A model generated the notes under the pieces. It saw only the letters and a list, made by a program, of their open reading frames with translations, was not told the DNA's origin and ran no database searches. 64,000 nucleotides of DNA from Thermohalobaculum sp965247385 (GTDB lineage: Bacteria; Pseudomonadota; Alphaproteobacteria; Rhodobacterales; Rhodobacteraceae): contig CBDFHG010000002.1 in assembly GCA_965247385.1 (NCBI GenBank), positions 1,550,001 to 1,614,000 on the forward strand. Reading direction: 5' to 3'. The position numbers and the translations under genes were made by a program. Positions 34,240-43,029 of this stretch are shown here, in pieces (the stretch's first letter is position 1; each line of letters begins with the position of its first letter).

Positions 34240-34995
34240 CTACCCCTCAAGTTTGTGGGCTTTCATCCGTTCATAATGGGGCGTGCACTCGGCGACGACC
34301 CCCTTCAGCCCCTCGGGCACTGGCCCGGGCGGTTGGTAGGGCGCAAACCCGGTAGACCGGTTCACCCGCGCATACCAATGCGCCGCCCAGACCCCGTCGC
34401 TGTCGCGCGGCCCTGCCGGCCAGGCCAGCATCGCCGTGTCAAACACCACCCCCAGCGCCTTGCACAACCGCCGCAGCATCGCCTCAGGTGCCTCCAGAAC
34501 ATCGCAGGCCTCCAGCACCGGAGGGGCTTCGCCGCTGGTCTGGCAGATATGATCAAACAATTCGGCCTGGCGCCGGAACCCCAGGTCGTCGGCGCCCATC
34601 CCGGCCCAGCCCTTGTGGAACGAGGCAGCCACTGCTTCCGGTGGGCGGATCAGGAAGGCGTGGCGGCAAACCGCCATCCAGCCCAACGGTGCGTCGGCGA
34701 TCATGTGCTGGCACATGTGCTTTTGAAAATGCACGGGCGCATCCCCGGCGCCCGCGGCCAAATCCCCGGCACAAAACCGCGCGCACACTTCCCAGTCCAC
34801 CGGCTGCGCCGCGATCACCGCCGCGCGCATCGGATGGTCCAGCCCGGAGGCGGCCAGGTAGGCGGCATAGAACGGCTCGTCGGTCACGCGGCAGTCGGCC
34901 CGGTTCTCCCAGGCACGCATCATCGCGGTCGAGATATTGCGCGGCCCCGACCACATGGCAATGCGGATGCTCGTGGCAAGCGGTTGATCGGTCAC
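34240..34995 (-). CDS. Sulfotransferase-like P-loop protein
   Basis: About 251 aa if it starts at GTG 34995 (VTDQPLATSIRIAMWSGPRN); a TTG at 35034 is the alternative. The IAMWSGPRNISTAMMRAWEN segment resembles the 5'-PSB loop that binds PAPS in sulfotransferases, and HAFLIRPPEAVAASFHKGW resembles the 3'-phosphate region. Proteins of this type are often annotated as sulfotransferase or, misleadingly, as branched-chain aminotransferase-like. Substrate unknown. Confidence 0.65.
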   Translation of the reverse strand: MTDQPLATSIRIAMWSGPRNISTAMMRAWENRADCRVTDEPFYAAYLAASGLDHPMRAAVIAAQPVDWEVCARFCAGDLAAGAGDAPVHFQKHMCQHMIADAPLGWMAVCRHAFLIRPPEAVAASFHKGWAGMGADDLGFRRQAELFDHICQTSGEAPPVLEACDVLEAPEAMLRRLCKALGVVFDTAMLAWPAGPRDSDGVWAAHWYARVNRSTGFAPYQPPGPVPEGLKGVVAECTPHYERMKAHKLEG

Positions 34996-35030
34996 GGGTG
35001 GACGGTCTCTCGTGGTTTCCTGGCGCAAGT

Positions 35031-35459
35031 TCAAGTCGGGTGGATTCGCTCAGCGACTTGGTAATTTAACGGGATAACTATATTGTCAAGAAGCGTCGCG
35101 CCGTCCACCGGCTTGTGCCACGCTTCAACCTCACGCCATTCCAGCGCCTGGCCTTGAAGCTTATCGCCACCGGAGGCCGGGCGCGCCGCTTTCTTTGCTT
35201 CCTCACCGGAAGCCCGGCGGGCCGTCTTAACATCCGTGTCGAGTATCGTTACCCGGACATCCAGGCGTCTCGCTTCGGACTTTCGCTCAAGCTCATGTTC
35301 GGCCGTCGGCAACTTGGCCAGGCGCTTGACTGTTTGCTTGTAGTTGTCGCCGGCGGGCGCTGGCGCCTCGACACCGGGCAGCGCCTCAATCTTCGGCGCG
35401 GGGGTTCGCCGTTTATGTGACGGATTGCGCGATGTGTTTTTGGGGGCTGTAGTGGGCAT
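35031..35459 (-). CDS. Hypothetical protein with N-terminus displaced by IS1595 element 3
   Basis: 142 aa from the ATG at 35459 (MPTTAPKNTSRNPSHKRR). Lys/Arg/Ala-rich and hydrophilic. I do not recognise the family. The element 3 insertion lies just upstream: joining across it gives MTNPQRKGGKPMPTTAP from an ATG at 38243 (with AGGAA upstream), so the native protein was probably eleven residues longer. It may still be expressed from the internal ATG. Confidence 0.5.
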   Translation of the reverse strand: MPTTAPKNTSRNPSHKRRTPAPKIEALPGVEAPAPAGDNYKQTVKRLAKLPTAEHELERKSEARRLDVRVTILDTDVKTARRASGEEAKKAARPASGGDKLQGQALEWREVEAWHKPVDGATLLDNIVIPLNYQVAERIHPT

Positions 35460-35512
35460 TGGCTTACCGCCTTTCCTTTGGGGGTTATATACAATAGTGC
35501 CCACGTTGCCGG

Positions 35513-35680
35513 TTAATCGTCCGGCTCGCGGCGCTCCGCACCGCCTTTGAGAACCGCAGTCGCCAACCTTTCAGGCGTCGTTGGAATGCTAACATCGGTT
35601 TCCATTTCTGCCTTCGTCGGATGGTAATCGGGATTGGCGAGCTTTCCCTTCAACGTCATATCTTCCGCAATTTTCGTCAT
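35513..35680 (-). CDS. Small conserved YQPTK-like protein, copy 3
   Basis: 55 aa: MTKIAEDMTLKGKLANPD, then YHPTKAEMETDVSIPTTPER and a C-terminal Arg/Glu/Asp-rich tail. Diverged from copies 1 and 2 but keeps Y-x-P-T-K-A-E and the following E/V pattern, and shares the -TPE(E/R)L- segment with the copy at 58351. GAGGG precedes the ATG. It is the last gene of element 3, 33 bases from the left terminus. Function unknown. Confidence 0.6.
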   Translation of the reverse strand: MTKIAEDMTLKGKLANPDYHPTKAEMETDVSIPTTPERLATAVLKGGAERREPDD

Positions 35681-35696
35681 GGTTTTTTCCCTCCGT

Positions 35697-36266
35697 TTAC
35701 GGGTTCCCAGGTTTTTGTTTGAGCCAATCTAAAGCCTTGCGCTGATCATCGTTCGATGCCCTTCGTATCTGTGCCTTAAGCAGGCTCCAGCTTGGCGGCT
35801 CTTGGCTGGTGTTTTTGGCTCCTTGATTGCAGGCACTGCACAAGGCCCGCAGTTTGCTCAAAGTGTCAACGCCGCCATGGCTCTTGTCCACGATATGGCC
35901 CACATGCAGGCGCACTGGCCGTCCGGTGCGGTCGTCAGGATCACCCGCAATTGCGCCACACATCTGGCAGAGAAAGTTGTTGCGCTCCAATACCTGAACA
36001 CGCAACGAGCCGCTGATATTGCGTGAGAACTTTAGCGGCGGCTTGCTCGGTGGCCATGTCACGAGTCGATATTTCCCTGGTTTGAGGTCGGTCGAATCGT
36101 GATGCGATTGAATCGGCCAGCCCTCCTCATCACGCAGTTCCCGCAGTCGGCGCGAATACTGCACTTGCCCGCCACTGGCACCTTGTATTTCCTCCGTTCT
36201 CACGATTTGTCCAATGTGATCGAGGAGAAACGCGCGGATTCCGTTCTTGCCGGTCAGCCCAGACAT
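35697..36266 (-). CDS. HNH endonuclease (putative type II restriction enzyme)
   Basis: 189 aa from the ATG at 36266 (MSGLTGKNGIRAFLLDHIGQ); the reading upstream overlaps the methyltransferase. The N-terminal helical/DNA-binding part is followed by an HNH fold: CQMCGAIAGDPDDRTGRPVR, LHVGHIVDKSHGG and LRALCSACNQGAKN, with two CxxC pairs and the catalytic His in HVGHIVDKSHGG. It overlaps the 3' end of the cytosine methyltransferase by 13 bases, the usual layout of a small R-M pair. Target sequence not predictable. Confidence 0.78.
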   Translation of the reverse strand: MSGLTGKNGIRAFLLDHIGQIVRTEEIQGASGGQVQYSRRLRELRDEEGWPIQSHHDSTDLKPGKYRLVTWPPSKPPLKFSRNISGSLRVQVLERNNFLCQMCGAIAGDPDDRTGRPVRLHVGHIVDKSHGGVDTLSKLRALCSACNQGAKNTSQEPPSWSLLKAQIRRASNDDQRKALDWLKQKPGNP

Positions 36267-37193
36267 TTTGCCAACACCTGCCCGACCGAAGCAGCCAAGG
36301 GAGGCGGCAGGGCGTTGCCGATCTGACGACATTGCTGCGTCTTGCCGCCGACAAAGGTCCAGTCATCGGGAAAGCCTTGAATCCGCGCGACCATGCGGGC
36401 CGTAAGTCGCGGTTTTCCGCCAAAACGGGGGGGCGGGGGGGGGTGATTTGCTATACCGCCGCCGTCCACTCCTATTTCGGCCCATTCGCGCCGCGCACGG
36501 GTGGGGCCGAGGTCGGGGCCACCGTGTTTTTTCGAGCCGCCGACGATGGTTGGTGCTGGGAGCGATGCTTGTGCTGCCCACGTCTTTGCGTTGTGCCAGC
36601 CGCCCTCGGCCATCAGGTCGCCAATGGCGTCACCGACGGTAACGCCGGACCGTCACCGTCTGGAAAGGCCATTGCAGCTGTCTGGTCTCGCCCCTGCGCA
36701 GCGCGATTAGGAACACTCGGCTGCGATTCTGCGGTACGCCAAACTTGACCGCGTTCAATAATGCCCAATGTGGCTGGAAGCCGAGCCTGTGCAGGGTTGC
36801 GTCAATGCTCTCGCGCATGGGCGCAAACTTGGCAGTCAACAGCCCGCGCACGTTTTCGATCAAGACGGCGCGAGGGCGTGCGCGCTCGACAATACGCAGC
36901 ATTTGGGGAAATAGATCGCGCTCGTCGTCGCTGCCGCGTTGTTGCCCTGCCAAAGAATATGGTGGGCAAGGCAACCCGCCCTATAGCAAATCGACTTGCG
37001 GCCAGACGGACAGGTCGAATTGCCGTAAATCGGCCTCGACGGCGTTCCACGCTGGACGGTTGCGGCGTAACGTCATGCAGGCATGCAGATCATTGTCAAT
37101 CAGCAGCGTTGGGTGGAAGCCCGCATGTTCAAGGCCGAGCGAAGTCCCGCCAGCACCGGCGCAAAGCTCAATACTCGACAGCATCCTGGACAC
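36254..37193 (-). pseudogene. DNA (cytosine-5) methyltransferase with in-frame TAG and a frameshift
   Basis: Three readable pieces. Motif I is in IELCAGAGGTSLGLEHAGF (36984-37193). After an in-frame TAG at 36981-36983, the same frame continues GG-LPCPPYSLAG (motif IV catalytic Cys), IENVRGLL (motif VI) and PQNRSRVFLIA (motif VIII). Near 36640 the frame shifts, and GDAIGDLMAEGGWHNAK and RLTARMVARIQGFPDDW with QIGNALPP (motifs IX-X) follow to 36254. Both lesions would abolish the enzyme unless they are assembly errors. The start overlaps the transposase 3' end by 26 bases. Confidence 0.85.
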
Positions 37194-38139
37194 CGATCAA
37201 ATCATTGTAACGCAACTGCTTTCCGATCATGCCTTCAACCATATGACCCATCTGATCGGCGGTATCAGATTCACGGTCATTGTGGCGACCCGCGAACTCA
37301 CCGACATAGCGGCCAAGGTGCTTGCTGCTCATGTGGTGGCAGGTGCCGTGATAGCCGCGCTTGAGCATCGACCAGAAGGATTCGATCCCGTTGGTGTGGG
37401 CCATGCCGTTCACATACTCGCCGACACTGTGCTTGACGGTCTCATGCTCGAACGCCATCCCCCGATACCCGCCGTGATCGTCCGTGTAGACTGTCGCTCC
37501 ATCGGCAGCGTGACCGCCGACAAACCCCTGAAGCGTCCTGGCGTCCGTCCCGCTTGTCACGGTGGCGCTCACGCGGTTGGTTTCGCGGTCCTTGGCTCCG
37601 ATAACGATCGACTTGCCGACACCACCCCTGCCAGCGCGAAGCTTCTTGTCGGCGTGCTTGTTCTTTTCCTTGCCGCCGATGTAGGTCTCATCGACCTCGA
37701 CCGGGCCGGAGAACAAGCTTTCGCTGCCGTTTTTCCAAACGTTACGCATCCTATGCGCCAAGTGCCATGCTGATTTCTGGGTGATATCAAGGTCGCGATG
37801 CAGCTTCATGCTGGATACGCCCTTAAGGCTTGTGGCCAGCAGATAAATAGACATGGCCCAAATCTGATAGCCCAAGTTTGAACTCTGCATGCATGTGCCA
37901 ACCTTAACGCTAAATCGCTTGCGACATTCGCGCTCGCGGCATCTATACGGCATGGTTGCATGCGCCGCGCCGGATTGAATGTTGGTCGAGCCGCAATGCG
38001 GACAGTGTGGCCCGTTTGGCCAACGGCGTTTTGTGAACCATGCCTCCGCCGTCGCATCGTCCGGAAACATCTTCGTCATTTGAACGAGGGAAACTCCCTT
38101 GCGGTAGCTCTTTCCGGGGGCTTTCGTTGATTTTGACAT
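37168..38139 (-). CDS. IS1595-family (ISXO2-like) transposase 3, intact
   Basis: 323 aa from the third of three clustered ATGs (38139), six bases after AGGAG. Zinc-ribbon N-terminus CPHCGSTNIQSG with CRERECRKRF; catalytic segments FSGPVEVDETYIGGKEKNKH, YTDDHGGYRGMAFEHETVKH and NGIESFWSMLKRGYHGTCHH. It is the only complete IS1595 transposase in the window and could in principle act on the ends of the decayed units, though its termini differ from theirs. Confidence 0.92.
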   Translation of the reverse strand: MSKSTKAPGKSYRKGVSLVQMTKMFPDDATAEAWFTKRRWPNGPHCPHCGSTNIQSGAAHATMPYRCRERECRKRFSVKVGTCMQSSNLGYQIWAMSIYLLATSLKGVSSMKLHRDLDITQKSAWHLAHRMRNVWKNGSESLFSGPVEVDETYIGGKEKNKHADKKLRAGRGGVGKSIVIGAKDRETNRVSATVTSGTDARTLQGFVGGHAADGATVYTDDHGGYRGMAFEHETVKHSVGEYVNGMAHTNGIESFWSMLKRGYHGTCHHMSSKHLGRYVGEFAGRHNDRESDTADQMGHMVEGMIGKQLRYNDLIGVQDAVEY

Positions 38140-38222
38140 CATCATCTCCTGCTGACACCTAATAGTGCCCAATTTGATGTGCCGTGTCAACGGAGATTTG
38201 GGCACTATTGTATATAATCCCC

Positions 38223-38613
38223 TTTCCTTTGGGGGTTGGTCATGTCGGTTCCTGTTGGCTTGGGGGTTGATGATCCTGGACCTTATCAGTCCGACTTTCT
38301 ATCCCCCCGCCGGTTTCACCCCCGGGCGGGGTTTCCATTTGTATGTTCTATTTCCTATCCGTTCTTCTCTCCCCTAGGTCTGTCCCCGCGCGTGCCGGGG
38401 GGACCTTGCGTCAATGCATCAATTGATTTCCCACCGGATAGCTCACGGATTCGGCGATCTTAATCGCACGTAGGCGCAAGATCATCCGGTTTGCTGTTGG
38501 CCATCCAACCCCCAGTTCCATCCTCAACTGTTCGGGGTTGATGTCAGGTCGGCCGGATTGCGAAGGGTGACAACCGTTGTCAGGGTGGGGGCATGATACA
38601 GGGGCATGACCGC
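38223..38613. other. Gene-poor segment with the displaced start of the hypothetical gene
   Basis: It holds the right target duplication (38223-38230) and the original start codon of the 35031-35459 gene (CAT at 38241-38243, minus strand). A 68-codon minus-strand reading at 38411-38617 with a helix-turn-helix-like ELGVGWPTANRMILRLRA segment may be a remnant, but I cannot support it as a gene. Confidence 0.35.
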
Positions 38614-39021
38614 TCACCGATCTCCGGCGCCGATAAAGCCCGCCATCGCCGCCGCTTGCTCCAGGCTGAACCCGGCATCGATCAGCGCCTTCGCCGATCG
38701 CGCCTTGCCCTGAATGTCGGCCGCCATCAGCCGGCTGAAATCAAACGTAACCGCAGGGTCCGGCTTGGCCCGCGCCTCGACGGCGATCACACTGGCGAGC
38801 GGTTGAAGCGTTGAGTGCAGGAATTGCCGCAGCGCCTCCCGCGCGCCCGTGGCGCCGGATCGGGCAGAGAACAGCGCGGCCGGCACGCCGGCGGCCGACA
38901 ACACGCTATCATGAGACGCCTGGCGCAGTTCGACCAGCGTTTGCGGAAAGTCTGCGCCCAGGCGGTTCGATTTCCAGTCCGCCGGCGCTCCACCTTTGCC
39001 TTCGCCCCACGCTTGCGACAT
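38614..39021 (-). pseudogene. Phage portal protein, C-terminal fragment
   Basis: About 135 codons similar to the C-terminal region of HK97-type portal proteins: VELRQASHDSVLSAAGVPAA, then ALRQFLHSTLQPLASVIAVE and FDFSRLMAADIQGKARSAKAL. The N-terminal two thirds are missing and no other head gene is adjacent. A prophage or gene-transfer-agent-like relic. Confidence 0.65.
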
Positions 39022-39190
39022 TGCAAGAGTGTCCAGCCAGATTCTGTTCAGAGCGAAAATCGCCCTAAGGATTAGGATGCAAGCGAGAATTCCGCGCCGC
39101 TGTCAAGCCATGCATCAAATGCAATCATGAGCCCCATGCGGTGGGCGATCAGGAACTCGCCTGACGGAGTCACCCGAAGCAGCGCGTTAG

Positions 39191-39278
39191 CAACCCGTTG
39201 ACGACGTCGGCACTGGACGCGAGCGGCCTGGTCTGATTCATTGATGTTCTGATTTGACCGGGTTTCACCCCACGAGTG
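39191..39278. mobile_element. Remnant of the IS1182-like element (fused ends)
   Basis: The left end CAACCCGTTGACGACGTCGG through GATTTGACCGGG is followed directly by TTTCACCCCACGA, which is the reverse complement of the right-end interior. The join is at a shared TGACCGGG. TTAG precedes it, as at the complete copy. An abortive or inverted rearrangement left about 88 bp. The minus-strand open reading beside it (39279-39490, AALLLSRIVMLRDTVEQMN) looks like a truncated gene of unknown function. Confidence 0.7.
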
Positions 39279-39781
39279 GTAGCGTGCGCAGCCCGATCCG
39301 CATTCATCTGTTCAACAGTGTCGCGCAGCATCACGATCCGCGACAGCAGCAGTGCCGCCCTGCCCTGTTGCATCGGAGTTCCGATTTCCAGCGAAATCTC
39401 CGCCGCCGCGCGAGCGTCGGCTAGGAAGGCGACGAGTTCGCCGGGCCCGCCGCGCCGCGCCGCGCCGCACCGGCCCTGCCCGGTTCTCGTAACCGGTGCA
39501 GGCTTGTGAGAAAATTATGCGCTCAGCGGCGAGGATGAAGATTCTGACGCAAATCCCCCGCCGCCCCGAGCACAAGGCCGGTCGCCACAACAATCATCAC
39601 TGGCCGGATCATGAAAACCGACACCCCACCCGTCAGAAGTCCCCGGATGAACGGGACACATGGCATTCAAGTTGTCACGAAAAATACTGTATTATCAATA
39701 ATTTATAGAAATTTCTCCACATTCTGGCGGACGCCGGGTTTGCTTGCGCGCCTGCCAACCGGTTGCTATATCTCCGCTGCC

Positions 39782-40540
39782 ATGACCGATGCATCCCCTA
39801 CCCCGGATCCAGATTCGGATCGCTACCGGCCCGGCTCTGGCATATTGCCCGCCGAGCGCAAGCGGTACGCCAGGATGGAACGCTTTGGCCGACCGCTCGT
39901 CACCCGCCAAGATCGGCTCCGCGCCTGGTTCGACATGCTGTTCGTCGATCACGGGATCGTCCGGTTGGCATATCTGAACCTGCACCGGGTCGCCGACGGC
40001 GTCTGGCGTTCCGGGCAGCCGACGCCGGGGCAGCTGCGCGCCTTTGCCCGGCGCGGCGGGCGCTCGGTGGTGTCGCTGCGCGCCGGACGCGGCTTCGGCT
40101 CGCTGCCGCTGGAACTGGAGGCCTGCGACGCCACCGGCCTGACTTTCCGTAACCTGGTGATCCGCTCCCACGCCCTGCCCAGCCGCGACGAGTTGAGCGC
40201 GGCGGCCCGACTGTTCGAGGTTATGGAGCGGCCGGTGTTGTTGCATTGCAAGTCTGGGGCCGACCGCAGTGGTTTTGCGGCGGCGCTCTATCTGATGTTG
40301 GCCGAGGGCTGCCCGGTGGCCGAGGCGCACAAGCAGCTTTCGCCCAGATACGGCCATAACCGGCACGGCAGAGCCGGGCTGCTCGACGCATTCTTCAATA
40401 CTTATCAACGTGATACGGAAGACCACCCGCTGCCGCTGATGGAATGGGCCAAAACTCTGTACGACCCCGACGCCATCGCCACCGGGTTCAAGCCAACGCC
40501 CCTTGGCGCTCTGATCGGCAACCGGTTGCGGTGGCGCTGA
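39782..40540 (+). CDS. Protein tyrosine / dual-specificity phosphatase family protein
   Basis: 252 aa from the ATG at 39782 (MTDASPTPDPDSDRY). The signature HCKSGADRSG (C-x5-R) at about residues 153-162 is intact, with the preceding VADGVWRSGQPTPGQ typical of the DSP-like family. An upstream reading to 39611 has no family similarity. Substrate unknown. It stands alone, about 190 bases before the aminotransferase gene; 39491-39781 has nothing identifiable. Confidence 0.82.
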   Translation: MTDASPTPDPDSDRYRPGSGILPAERKRYARMERFGRPLVTRQDRLRAWFDMLFVDHGIVRLAYLNLHRVADGVWRSGQPTPGQLRAFARRGGRSVVSLRAGRGFGSLPLELEACDATGLTFRNLVIRSHALPSRDELSAAARLFEVMERPVLLHCKSGADRSGFAAALYLMLAEGCPVAEAHKQLSPRYGHNRHGRAGLLDAFFNTYQRDTEDHPLPLMEWAKTLYDPDAIATGFKPTPLGALIGNRLRWR

Positions 40541-40733
40541 GCGCGAATCCATCGGTGGTGTTCTGGCAGTGCTTTGGTAGTGGCAATTGATCGGTAACGA
40601 CAACCACCCTGGCGCCCGAACCCGAGCCATCAAATCCCGTGATCCGCCCCATCAGCAAATGGCGTCTTGCCTTTGGCGCGCCGGTGGCTAGCTTCGGGGG
40701 CTGTTTCCGGCACTCATTCGAAAGCTCGTACAA

Positions 40734-41924
40734 ATGTCTCTCCGCTACGGTCGTCCTCTTGTCGCCATCCCCGGCCCCTCGGTGATCCCTGATCGGGTGT
40801 TGAACGCCATGCACCAGCCAATGCCGAACATCTACGAGGGCGCGCTGGTCGAGTTGTCCACCGGCATCCTCGACGAGGTCGGCTCGATCGCGCGCACCAC
40901 CGGCCGCAGCTTCATCGCGGTGGCCAACGGCCACGGCGCCTGGGATATGGCCCTGGCCAACACGCTGTCGCGCGGCGACAAGGTGCTGGTGCTGGAGTCC
41001 GGCCGCTTCGCCATCGGCTGGGGCGAGCAGGCCGAATTTCTCGGTGTCGAGGTCGAACTGCTGCATGCGGCGCCGCGCCGGGCGGTCGATCCGGCGGCGG
41101 TGGAGGAATGCCTGCGCGCCGACACGGCGCACCGAATCAAGGCGGTGCTGGTGGTGCAGGTCGACACCGCCTCTTCCGTGATCAACGATATCGCCGCGAT
41201 CCGCCGCGCCATCGACGCCGCCGGGCACCCGGCGCTGTACATGGTTGACTGCATCGCCTCGCTGGGCTGCGTGCCCTACGAGATGGATGCATGGGGTGTC
41301 GACGTCACCGTCGGCGGCTCGCAGAAGGGACTGATGGTGCCTCCCGGCCTGGGCTTCAACTGGGCGGGCGAGAAGGCGATGGCGGCACATGAGAGCGCCG
41401 GGCTGCGTACCTCATATTGGGACTGGACCAAACGCATCACCGGCGAGTCGCATTACTGGCGCTATCACGGCACGCCACCGATTTCGCATCTCTACGCGCT
41501 CCGCGAGGCGCTCGACATGATTGCCGAGGAGGGGCTGGAGAACGTCTGGACCCGCCACCGTGTGTTCGGCGAGGCAATCCGTACGGCGGTCGAGACCTGG
41601 GCGGCGCCGGGTGGACTGGAGCTCAACGTCACCGATCCGGCGGCCCGCGCGGACTCGGTCACCACCATTCTGACCGGATCGGTCGATCCGGGCCGCCTGC
41701 GCCGAATTTGCGAAGAAGAGGCCGGGCTGACGCTGGGCATCGCGCTGGGCGAGGAACACGAGGGGGTTGCCTTTCGCATCGGCCATATGGGCCACCTGAA
41801 CCCGCCGATGGTGCTGGGCACGCTGGGCACCATCGAGGCGGCGCTGATCGCGATGGCCGCACCAATGGCAGGCTCGGGCGTGGCGGCGGCGGCGGCCCGG
41901 ATCGCCCGGGCGATGCAGACCTAG
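40734..41924 (+). CDS. Class V aminotransferase (serine/alanine-glyoxylate aminotransferase-like)
   Basis: 396 aa PLP enzyme. Motifs: GRPLVAIPGPSVIPDRVLNA at the N-terminus, VANGHGAWDMALANTLSRGD, DCIASLGCVPYEMD and the Schiff-base lysine in VGGSQKGLMVPPG. RIGHMGHLNPPMVLGTLG near the C-terminus is typical of glyoxylate aminotransferases. Aspartate- or serine-glyoxylate activity are both possible. No glycolate-pathway partner is adjacent, so the physiological donor is open. Confidence 0.85.
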   Translation: MSLRYGRPLVAIPGPSVIPDRVLNAMHQPMPNIYEGALVELSTGILDEVGSIARTTGRSFIAVANGHGAWDMALANTLSRGDKVLVLESGRFAIGWGEQAEFLGVEVELLHAAPRRAVDPAAVEECLRADTAHRIKAVLVVQVDTASSVINDIAAIRRAIDAAGHPALYMVDCIASLGCVPYEMDAWGVDVTVGGSQKGLMVPPGLGFNWAGEKAMAAHESAGLRTSYWDWTKRITGESHYWRYHGTPPISHLYALREALDMIAEEGLENVWTRHRVFGEAIRTAVETWAAPGGLELNVTDPAARADSVTTILTGSVDPGRLRRICEEEAGLTLGIALGEEHEGVAFRIGHMGHLNPPMVLGTLGTIEAALIAMAAPMAGSGVAAAAARIARAMQT

Positions 41925-41932
41925 CCATCCCC

Positions 41933-42169
41933 ATGGCCCACGCCAACAAGGTCACCCGCTCGATCGAGACGCCAGACGGCGGGCGCTGCGTCGACCTGTT
42001 CCGCCGCCCCGACGAAAGCTTCGGCTTCAAGGAGTACCGCCGCGACGTCGAAGACGGCGGCGGCTGGTTTCCGATCGGCTTTCATGCCGAGGCGGTCTTC
42101 GCCACCGAATCCGAAGCGCTGGCCGAGGCCCGGCGGCGTGTGGGGTGGCTGGAGCTGGTGCTGGATTAG
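41933..42169 (+). CDS. Small conserved hypothetical protein
   Basis: 78 aa, MAHANKVTRSIETPDGGRCV, then FRRPDESFGFKEYRRDVED and GFHAEAVFATESEALAEARR. It starts 8 bases after the aminotransferase stop and is probably co-transcribed. A compact, acidic soluble protein; family not recognised. Confidence 0.6.
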   Translation: MAHANKVTRSIETPDGGRCVDLFRRPDESFGFKEYRRDVEDGGGWFPIGFHAEAVFATESEALAEARRRVGWLELVLD

Positions 42170-42343
42170 AGTCAAGATGAGGCGTAACCGCCCAGGTACG
42201 GATTTGGAATAGTTTTCTTGCACCAGGGGTCGCGCTGTGATTCATCTGTTTTATGACCGTGTCAAATCCTTCTGACCTGTTTGTTTCCGCACGGGTCTTT
42301 GAAGACCTGAAGCTGGAGTATGCGCGTTTGCGGTCGGCTTATT

Positions 42344-43029
42344 AAGCCCGTTGACGAAGTCGGCACTGGCCACGAGCGGCCTGGTCTGATTCTTTGATGT
42401 TCTGATTTGACCGGGAGGCTCGCCGATGTCGATGGGACTGCAGAAGGATCGTCAGGGTGACTTGATGGTGGGCTGGGCGGAGATGCCGCGCTCGCCGGGT
42501 CATGTGTTTTACGACCGTCTTCAGTCGGCCCTGATCGAGGGCGGCTTCGACGGCTTCGCCGAGGCGGCCTGCCGGTGCTGTTACGCGGCCAGGACGGGAG
42601 CGCCTTCGGTGCCGCCGGGGCGCTGTTTCCGCAGGCATCTGGTGGGCTGTTTCGAGGGCATCGACTCTGAGCGCGGGCTGGAATGGCGCGGCTCGGATTC
42701 GCTGTCGCTGCGGGAGTTTCTGCGGCTGGAGAGCCGGGATCGTGTGCCGGACCTGGCTGCGCGGGCGCGAGAACGTGCACAAGCGATACCTGCTTCACGT
42801 CGCTGGCCACAACCTCTCGTTGCTGATGCGCCAACTCATCGGCACCGGCACCGCGCGCCAGGCCGTGGCGGGCGGATATGGCGGTGTTTTCGTGCTTGTT
42901 GCGCCCGCTGGAGCCGTTCTGGTCGCTCGGATCGTCCTCATCGTCTCGGAGGATGGCAAAACCGCCGGCGCCGCGTTATGTTTCGTCGTGGGGTGAAACC
43001 CGAGCTATGGTGCCTTTTTCAACGGGCTG
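42344..43029 (+). mobile_element. Internal-deletion derivative of the IS1182-like element
   Basis: 686 bp keeping both ends of the element at 12999-14469 but lacking about 785 internal bases. The junction lies at GCCGGACC, a sequence present at both breakpoints of the full copy (after RDRVPD and in the C-terminal MRRTWLR region), so deletion by short-repeat recombination is likely. The transposase is reduced to its N-terminal 100 and C-terminal 80 codons in different frames. The first base of the left end is A instead of C, and no clear target duplication is seen. A 30-codon reading (42254-42346, MTVSNPSDLFVSARVFEDLK) is cut by the left end. Confidence 0.85.

Larger units (their letters stand above)
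35480..38222 (-). mobile_element. IS1595-family element 3 with restriction-modification cargo
   Basis: 2743 bp. Termini read inward GGGGGTTATATACAATAGTG (left) and GGGGATTATATACAATAGTG (right). It is flanked by a perfect 8-bp duplication TTTCCTTT at 35472-35479 and 38223-38230. Contents in transcription order: intact transposase, cytosine-5 methyltransferase (broken), HNH endonuclease, YQPTK small ORF. The first three genes overlap, so cargo and transposase form one operon. Confidence 0.9.

Noticed and set aside
36332..36748. Plus-strand ORFs over the methyltransferase
   Set aside because: Antisense to recognisable C5-methyltransferase motifs.
38411..38617. 68-codon minus-strand ORF with an HTH-like segment
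   Set aside because: No convincing start, no family match that I can recognise, and low information content; mentioned only as a possible remnant.
40488..41390. 300-codon minus-strand frame opposite the aminotransferase
   Set aside because: Shadow of the class V aminotransferase, which has all its motifs on the plus strand.
42262..42834. 190-codon minus-strand ORF in the IS1182-like derivative
   Set aside because: Antisense Pro/Arg-rich shadow of the transposase; the same kind of frame appears opposite the full copy.
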